A stretch of 64,000 nt of DNA, taken from contig NW_027195543.1 in the NCBI RefSeq assembly GCF_038502225.1, positions 88,501 to 152,500 on the forward strand, in the 5' to 3' direction. The notes beneath the pieces are model-generated. The model made no database searches, was not told where the DNA came from, and saw only the letters and a program-made list of their open reading frames with translations. Each line of letters starts with the position of its first letter. Position 1 is the stretch's first letter. Both the position numbers and the translations under genes were made by a program. This DNA is from Cherax quadricarinatus. Taxonomy: Eukaryota; Arthropoda; Malacostraca; Decapoda; Parastacidae. This document shows positions 63,424-64,000 of this stretch, piece after piece.

Positions 63424-64000
63424 TCACATGCAGGGCAAAGCTCCTGATCATGGGTGACTTTAACCACAAGGAGATCGAATGGGAGAACTTGGAGCCACAT
63501 GGGGGCCCAGGGCTAAGATGATGGAGGCTGGACTTAGTATTCAGGCCTCACCTTTAGTAGTGTAGATATCGAGGACATCACATATGAAAGACCCCTTGGG
63601 GCCAGCCAGTGACCATGTGGTACAAGTTTAAGCTTCGAAAATACACAGTAGAGCTACAAGTGGAGGGAGAAGCACTTGGAGCCCACTGTGTGGGGAAACC
63701 AGGACATTATAATTTGTGAAGCCCGGTATTTTAACTACAAGAAAGGGGACTACACAGGAATGAGGAACTACCTGAACGGGGTTCAGTGGGACAGAGAACT
63801 GGCAGGGAAGCCAGTTAATGAGATGATGGAATATGTAGCAACAAAAATGCAAGGAGGCTGAGGAGAGGTTTGTACCCAAGGGTAACAGGAATAATGAAAA
63901 AAGCCAGGATGAGCCCATGGTTTTACCCAGAGGTGCAGGGAGGCAAAAACCAAGTGTGCTAGGGAATGGAAGAAATATAGAAGGCAAAGGGACCCAGGAG
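63424..64000 (+). mobile_element. Non-LTR retrotransposon copy 3, 5'-truncated and eroded
   Basis: Homologous to the endonuclease-to-linker part of copy 2 from about 60711 onward, beginning with a segment that reads KLLIMGDFNHKEIEWENLEP. A deletion of roughly 90 bp follows the PHGGP-type segment, and several indels break the frame; one surviving frame (63676-63861) ends with GVQWDRELAGKPVNEMMEYV. At the position where copy 2 has its TAA, this copy has a sense codon. It runs off the window end in the basic linker, so the reverse transcriptase probably lies beyond 64000. Confidence 0.85.

Overview
This window looks like intergenic DNA from an animal nuclear genome, most probably a decapod crustacean. 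That assignment is inference. It rests on non-LTR retrotransposon copies with a tandem AATTAGGTGAGTAC tail, a short TIR element ending in GTCGTGCCGAATA, and a Penelope-like fragment with a GAAACGTTTCCTTAATAAA end, all of which resemble crayfish, lobster and shrimp repeats as I remember them. I see no bacterial features and no cellular gene that I can defend. The only recognisable proteins are reverse-transcriptase-element proteins, and all of them are broken.

About 50 of the 64 kb (my tally from array boundaries) is tandem repeat. There are roughly fifteen different minisatellites plus several microsatellites, set side by side with short spacers or none. In order, with unit length: 1-990 (18 bp), 1049-3790 (23 bp), 4806-5040 (34 bp), 5608-5799 (TA), 6431-9963 (55 bp), 10042-16458 (21 bp), 18319-19404 (16 bp), 19403-25151 (31 bp), 25197-30188 (24 bp), 30291-31941 and 33164-33715 (17 to 23 bp, one array split by an insertion), 33957-34076 (GA), 34087-34470 (ATT), 34629-35780 (23 bp), 36442-36558 (23 bp), 36991-37816 (29 bp), 37830-44130 (20 bp), 44150-45290 (86 bp), 45284-46654 (18 bp), 46655-51594 (29 bp) and 51841-57032 (24 then 23 bp). 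Several arrays carry second-level order: a 2,045-bp duplication in the 31-bp array, a 440-bp block in the 55-bp array, a 580-bp period in the 20-bp array and a 72-bp period in part of the 24-bp array. The very long open reading frames in these arrays (up to about 1,690 codons) arise because the repeat unit lacks stop codons. I do not regard them as genes.

The islands between arrays hold mobile-element debris. A near-palindrome at 5098-5510 carries tRNA-like promoter boxes on both arms. A 387-bp TIR element (5800-6186) sits inside the TA microsatellite. A Penelope-like fragment with a hammerhead-ribozyme-like fold lies at 16474-16782 inside a 74-bp inverted repeat, next to an antisense non-LTR ORF2 fragment (16822-17479). 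A 1.22-kb candidate solo LTR (31942-33163) interrupts a minisatellite. From 57285 to the window end there are three head-to-tail copies of one non-LTR retrotransposon family (jockey/CR1/L2-like). One is nearly complete (about 58915-63213) with ORF1, an endonuclease and a reverse transcriptase; the copies are separated by CA-rich microsatellites that begin at the element tails.

Nothing here forms a pathway. The working picture is a heterochromatin-like or gene-poor segment shaped by replication slippage, unequal exchange and retrotransposition. The observations most worth following are the hammerhead-like motif, the unusually uniform 24-bp array, the nested duplications, and the apparent link between retrotransposon tails and new microsatellites.
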